Assembly (NCBI GenBank): GCA_013698195.1
Contig: JACCVK010000372.1
Location: 1-6,406, forward strand
From: Actinomycetota bacterium
GTDB lineage: Bacteria > Actinomycetota > Thermoleophilia > Gaiellales > Gaiellaceae
Reading direction: 5' to 3'
Length of the DNA: 6,406 bases
Shown here: positions 4,442 to 6,406 of the stretch, in pieces
How positions within the stretch are numbered: position 1 is the first letter of the stretch
How the letters are laid out: each line of letters begins with the position of its first letter
Notes under the pieces: model-generated
The model's database searches: none
Told to the model about the DNA's origin: nothing
What the model saw: the letters and a program-made list of their open reading frames with translations, nothing else
Position numbers and translations under genes: made by a program

Positions 4442-4848
4442 GCCGGGGTCATCCCGCCGTCCGACCCGATCCTCGCGCCGCCCTCGCCGTAGCGGGCAAC
4501 CTGCGACACGCGGTCGTCCGGCCCTCGGAGCTTCCCGGCCTCCTCGGCGTCGAGCCCGACTCGAGCCCGCCGGAGCGCGAACATCTCCGCCTCAGCCTGT
4601 GGCAGCTCGATCTCCTCGCACTGGCCGCGGGGCTCGATGCCCTCGATCGCCTTCGTCTTCCCGCAGATCACGAGGTACGGCGTCCCGTCGCGAGCATCCT
4701 TCGTCCTCCAGACCGAGAAGTTGCCGTCGGACTCTTGAGCTGCGAGGTAGATCCTCGCCCACTCGTCACGGGCGGCGTCGGCGTCCTCGAACTTCCAGCA
4801 CCGAACGCGCCACACGATCTCTCCATTGGATAGTCGGATGTCAGTCAT
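4438..4848 (-). CDS. 136-aa phage protein, unknown function
   Basis: The start is ATG 4848, with a GAGGAGG SD 5 nt before it; a longer frame to 5286 would overlap two better-supported genes. Residues 10-63 alternate strands and helix (IVWRVRCWKF, then a DADAARDEWARIYLAAQ helix, then FSVWRTK and TPYLVICGK), so a small alpha/beta domain is likely. A helix follows at 75-98 (QCEEIELPQAEAEMFALRR). The C-terminal 35 residues are Gly/Asp-rich and probably disordered. I do not recognise the family. The ATG shares one base with the upstream TGA (TGATG), and its own TGA overlaps the next start (GTGA), so all are co-translated. Confidence 0.75.
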   Translation of the reverse strand: MTDIRLSNGEIVWRVRCWKFEDADAARDEWARIYLAAQESDGNFSVWRTKDARDGTPYLVICGKTKAIEGIEPRGQCEEIELPQAEAEMFALRRARVGLDAEEAGKLRGPDDRVSQVARYGEGGARIGSDGGMTPA

Positions 4849-5078
4849 CAGCTCCTCCTCATCGCTCGGACGCAGTGTCGGCAGCGGAGGTCGCCGAGCG
4901 TCGGCCACTCTGCCTCGGTGATGATCGCGGAGCGGGATCGCAGGAGCCAGCGCCCGCAGAGCGTTCGGTTGTCGGGGTTCGCGCGCGACGCTCCGACGTG
5001 CCAGCGAGCACCGGCCACCGGCCGGGCAAGTATCTGGACACCGTCGAGCGAAGCCCGAAGCTCGTCGGCGAGGGTCAC
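4848..5078 (-). CDS. Small putative zinc-binding protein (H/C...CxxC)
   Basis: A 76-aa protein. His27 in RWHVG, Cys41 in TLCGRW and the C66-x2-C69 knuckle near the end (LRCRHCVRAM) form a plausible metal-binding set. The order 'HvG......rTLCGr.l.....lr.Cr.Cvra' matches a small protein type I recall from actinobacterial phages and genomes, of unknown role. The start is GTG 5078, overlapping the previous TGA (GTGA), with GGAG about 8 nt upstream. It is part of the small-gene operon. Zinc is inferred from the Cys/His spacing only. Confidence 0.72.
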   Translation of the reverse strand: MTLADELRASLDGVQILARPVAGARWHVGASRANPDNRTLCGRWLLRSRSAIITEAEWPTLGDLRCRHCVRAMRRS

Positions 5079-5317
5079 AGCTCACGCTCCAGGATCGGCG
5101 TTCCTTCCTCGCGGATCTCAGCGGCCCTCTTCGGGCCAACGTGCTCGATCCGGATCGGGAGAAGCTCGTAGACGTAGCGAACGGCGAGCGAGTGACCCGA
5201 GCCGAGCGCCTCGTCGAGATAACGCTCGGCGTAGAACAACTGCTCGACCGCATCGTCCGACGTCGAACAGAGCGCGTAGCACTCACCCTTCGCGTCGAGT
5301 ACGGCCCACTCGGTCAT
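5075..5317 (-). CDS. 80-aa unknown protein, first gene of small-gene operon
   Basis: An alpha/beta mini-protein. It opens with a strand (EWAVLDAKGECYALCSTS), then a helix with acidic and aromatic residues (DDAVEQLFYAERYLDEAL), the strands LAVRYVYELLPIRI, and a charged helical end. I do not recognise a family. The ATG at 5317 has GGAGG 5 nt before it. A promoter of the shared type lies just upstream, giving a leader of about 27 nt that begins near CACCCCGACT, as in the DUF932 leader. Its stop overlaps the next gene's GTG. It probably leads an operon that runs to 3464. Confidence 0.78.
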   Translation of the reverse strand: MTEWAVLDAKGECYALCSTSDDAVEQLFYAERYLDEALGSGHSLAVRYVYELLPIRIEHVGPKRAAEIREEGTPILEREL

Positions 5318-5350
5318 CGGTTCCTCCAGTCAGTCGGGGTGCGGCCAGGG

Positions 5351-5379
5351 AGTTTAGCCGATCGCGTACTCATCGGCGA
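5351..5379 (-). promoter_or_regulatory. Promoter for small-gene operon (GGCTAAACTC type)
   Basis: TAAACT (5356-5351 on the minus strand) lies inside TCGGCTAAACTC, identical to the 2192 and 4253 promoters. At 17 nt upstream the -35 is TCGCCG (5379-5374), a poorer match than TTGCGC/TTGCGG. CACCCCGACT (5341-5332) follows at the start of the transcript, before GGAGG. The -35 overlaps the last codons of the upstream Cys-rich gene. Confidence 0.65.
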
Positions 5380-5570
5380 GACCTCGGTCGCTCAACCCAG
5401 CAGTCGAAGCAGCGGACGCTCGAGCGGCGTTGGCCCGAGCAGTTATCCATCTCGGCACAGTCCGAGCACGATGTGTAGAGCCTCCAGGGCTGCCCGCGCC
5501 ACTCGCTCCGCAGCCTTGCGATCTCTTCGGAGAGCGTCCCTCGAGACGTCTCCGTAGCAGGTTGGAGCAC
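5370..5570 (-). CDS. Cys-rich small protein, probable zinc-binding
   Basis: A 66-aa protein with an N-terminal polar helix (SEEIARLRSEWRG), an aromatic PWRLYTS stretch, then C35-x2-C38, C44, and C54-x2-C57 (CSDC...C...CFDC). Two CxxC knuckles suggest a zinc finger. The start is GTG 5570, preceded by GGAGGAGG at 8 nt, and a perfect extended -10 promoter lies 39 nt upstream. A competing frame (start at 5646 or an ATG at 5610) covers the same DNA, but its start codon would overlap the -10 box and it lacks an SD, so I prefer this one. No family was recognised. Confidence 0.68.
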   Translation of the reverse strand: MLQPATETSRGTLSEEIARLRSEWRGQPWRLYTSCSDCAEMDNCSGQRRSSVRCFDCWVERPRSRR

Positions 5571-5608
5571 TTCGGTTTCCTCCTCCGTTCGAGTGCGTTG
5601 TCTCCACC

Positions 5609-5617
5609 ATTATATCA
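5609..5617 (-). promoter_or_regulatory. Extended -10 promoter TGATATAAT
   Basis: The minus strand reads TGATATAAT (5617-5609), a perfect extended -10 (TGn-TATAAT). The -35 at 17 nt (GAATCG) is poor, which is usual for extended -10 promoters. It would start transcription near 5602, about 32 nt before the GTG of the Cys-rich gene. It lies back to back with a plus-strand GGCTAAACTC box. Confidence 0.6.
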
Positions 5618-5620
5618 AAC

Positions 5621-5630
5621 GGGCTAAACT
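5621..5630 (+). promoter_or_regulatory. Plus-strand GGCTAAACTC box, probable promoter
   Basis: TAAACT at 5625-5630 lies within GGCTAAACTC (5622-5631), the same 10-mer as three minus-strand promoters, but pointing right toward the 36-aa ORF and the transglycosylase gene. There is no good -35 at 16-18 nt (CTCCAC); TTGTCT is 21 nt away. It is probably the divergent promoter of the plus-strand genes. The 5571-5663 gap holds this box and the minus-strand extended -10. Confidence 0.5.
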
Positions 5631-5663
5631 CCGATTCCCGCAACACGTTTGCCAGAGCCGGAA

Positions 5664-5774
5664 ATGACCCTTCTGGACGTGCTCGACAGCCCAGTCGTCT
5701 ACCCTCCCCCGATCAGAAAGCCGCCTCGATCCGACGAGGCGAGGATTCCGTTCCCGAGCAGGAGGAGCCCGTGA
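5664..5774 (+). CDS. 36-aa ORF coupled to transglycosylase gene
   Basis: ATG 5664 opens a 36-aa frame, MTLLDVLDSPVVYPPPIRKP followed by a basic Pro/Arg tail, ending at a TGA that overlaps the GTG of the transglycosylase gene (GTGA). The same overlap recurs between genes throughout the window, which supports a real coupled gene. Against it, the SD is weak (only CCGGAA just before the ATG) and no homology is known. A 7-bp inverted repeat (CGCCTCG/CGAGGCG, 5722-5728 with 5735-5741) lies in its second half. It may instead be an untranslated leader. Confidence 0.35.
   Translation: MTLLDVLDSPVVYPPPIRKPPRSDEARIPFPSRRSP
5722..5741 (+). repeat. 7-bp hairpin before transglycosylase RBS
   Basis: CGCCTCG (5722-5728) and CGAGGCG (5735-5741) are perfect inverted repeats with a 6-nt loop. 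The hairpin ends about 18 nt before the AGGAGG ribosome binding site of the secreted enzyme, so it could affect its translation. No T-run follows. Confidence 0.4.
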
Positions 5775-6385
5775 AGCTAGTCATCCTCGCCGCGATCGTC
5801 GCGGCACTCGTCCCAGTTCTCACTGCATCGACCGACAGACCCTCGACAGAGGGTCGTCTCGTTTCCGCGGACCGGACGACCGCGAAGCCCAAGCCGCGAA
5901 AGTCCGAGCGGTGCCTGTCGAGTCGAGTGGCAGTCGCCTACTACCGGCAGAAGACGTGGGTGTCGCAGCTCGAGCGCGGAGCCGAGCTTGCCGACCGCAC
6001 ACCGATCGCCCGCGGGAAGTCGTGTCACTGGTCTCGGTACGCGGCCAGTGTCCACCAGGCGCGAGCACGAACGGCGCACGAGAGAACCGAGCGGTGGCGG
6101 CAGAGCCTCGCCGATCCCGACGTCGCGATCGAGTACGTCTTCGGCGGCTACGCGGATCAGGCAAAGCGGGTCGCGGCCTGCGAGTCGGGCGACACCGACG
6201 GCGACCTCTCGCCCTCGGTCGTCTACGCATCGAACGGCCAGTACCAGGGAATGTTCCAGATGGGCTCCTCCGAGCGGAGCATCTACGGACACGGTTCGAC
6301 CCCGCTTGAGCAGGCGCGGGCGGCGTACGCCTACTTCGTCGCCTCGGGTCGGGACTGGAGCCCCTGGGCCTGCAAACCGTACTGA
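5771..6385 (+). CDS. Secreted lysozyme-like / Rpf-like transglycosylase-type protein
   Basis: A 204-aa exported protein. Residues 1-20 (MKLVILAAIVAALVPVLTAS) are a signal peptide or N-terminal anchor, followed by a Lys/Arg/Thr linker and a charged helical part (50-115). The C-terminal domain (about 119-204) reads VFGGYADQAKRVAACESGD, then GQYQGMFQMGSSERSIYG, then RDWSPWACKPY. This is the lysozyme-like fold of resuscitation-promoting factor and lytic transglycosylase-type proteins. Glu138 in ACESG is the expected catalytic acid, and C137/C201 may form a disulfide. It would cleave peptidoglycan glycan strands outside the membrane, either as a lysis or entry enzyme or as a host-like cell-wall hydrolase. 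The GTG start has AGGAGG about 5 nt before it and overlaps the upstream TGA. The core motif looks actinobacterial, especially Thermoleophilia-like (from memory). Confidence 0.88.
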   Translation: MKLVILAAIVAALVPVLTASTDRPSTEGRLVSADRTTAKPKPRKSERCLSSRVAVAYYRQKTWVSQLERGAELADRTPIARGKSCHWSRYAASVHQARARTAHERTERWRQSLADPDVAIEYVFGGYADQAKRVAACESGDTDGDLSPSVVYASNGQYQGMFQMGSSERSIYGHGSTPLEQARAAYAYFVASGRDWSPWACKPY

Positions 6386-6394
6386 GCTAAGCTC
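6384..6394 (+). promoter_or_regulatory. Degenerate promoter box at right edge
   Basis: AGCTAAGCTC (6385-6394) matches GGCTAAACTC at 8 of 10 positions and gives a TAAGCT -10 (6388-6393) pointing right. It overlaps the palindrome GAGCTAAGCTC and the stop of the transglycosylase gene. The -35 at 17 nt (TGGGCC) is weak. It may drive the next gene, which is outside the window. Confidence 0.35.
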
Positions 6395-6406
6395 GACGTT
6401 CTTCCC

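Noticed and set aside
4849..5286. Extension of the 136-aa gene's frame to 5286
   Set aside because: The extra residues are Arg/Ser-rich shadow sequence over two better-supported genes; ATG 4848 has a strong SD and a TGATG overlap.
5443..5646. Minus-strand 67-aa frame overlapping the Cys-rich gene
   Set aside because: Its start lies upstream of or inside the extended -10 promoter and lacks an SD; the GTG 5570 frame has a good SD and paired CxxC motifs.
5777..6292. Minus-strand frames opposite the transglycosylase gene
   Set aside because: They are shadows of a gene with clear motifs, a signal peptide and an SD on the plus strand.
1..6406. CRISPR array, tRNA, attachment site, IS element or toxin-antitoxin pair
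   Set aside because: No regularly spaced repeats, cloverleaf sequence, transposase, integrase or recognisable toxin fold was seen; the small paired genes alone are not enough to claim a toxin-antitoxin system.

Overview
The window is high-GC DNA, apparently from a bacteriophage or prophage of an actinomycete-like (Actinomycetota) host. The grounds are: tightly packed small genes with 1-13 nt overlaps; GGAGG-type ribosome binding sites; a phage-type ERF recombinase next to a DUF932 protein; actinobacterial-style promoters with a TANNNT -10 box, one of which would give a leaderless mRNA; and a lysozyme-like/Rpf-like exported protein with a 'CESG...GxFQMGxSER' core. I associate that core with Actinomycetota, Thermoleophilia in particular, but this is recall and not a search. 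No integrase, structural gene, tRNA, CRISPR array or IS element was seen, so free phage and prophage cannot be told apart.

Layout. Almost everything left of about 5.6 kb is transcribed on the minus strand (right to left). It starts with a Cys-rich mini-protein (5370-5570) behind an extended -10 promoter. Next is a run of eight small overlapping genes (5317 down to 3464): a mixed-fold unknown, an H/C-type zinc protein, a 136-aa unknown, a 61-aa phage-type 'TADEL' protein, a 61-aa protein with a predicted leaderless start, a CxxC/CxxC zinc-ribbon protein, a 44-aa membrane protein and a 90-aa helical protein. A second block (3340 to 2244) has its own TTGACT/TAGGGT promoter and encodes an HTH protein and a winged-helix-like protein. 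A third block (2155 to 1) has a promoter of the shared GGCTAAACTC type. It encodes a DUF932 protein, an ERF single-strand annealing protein, an 11-codon ORF with a strong RBS, and the first 14 codons of what looks like a phage helix-turn-helix/replication protein that runs off the left edge. Right of about 5.6 kb, transcription is on the plus strand: a possible 36-aa ORF coupled by GTGA to a secreted lysozyme-like (transglycosylase-type) protein, a candidate cell-wall enzyme.

How it fits together (inference): the minus-strand genes look like an early DNA-metabolism and host-interaction region. The divergent plus gene looks like a lysis or cell-wall function. The 10-mer GGCTAAACTC occurs four times, each at a plausible promoter, with a fifth degenerate copy at the right edge, so the genome probably uses a common promoter sequence. 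Two ribosome binding sites (before DUF932 and before the 11-codon ORF) have the Shine-Dalgarno sequence as the 6-nt loop of a perfect 6-bp inverted repeat. That is the most unexpected structural signal in the window.
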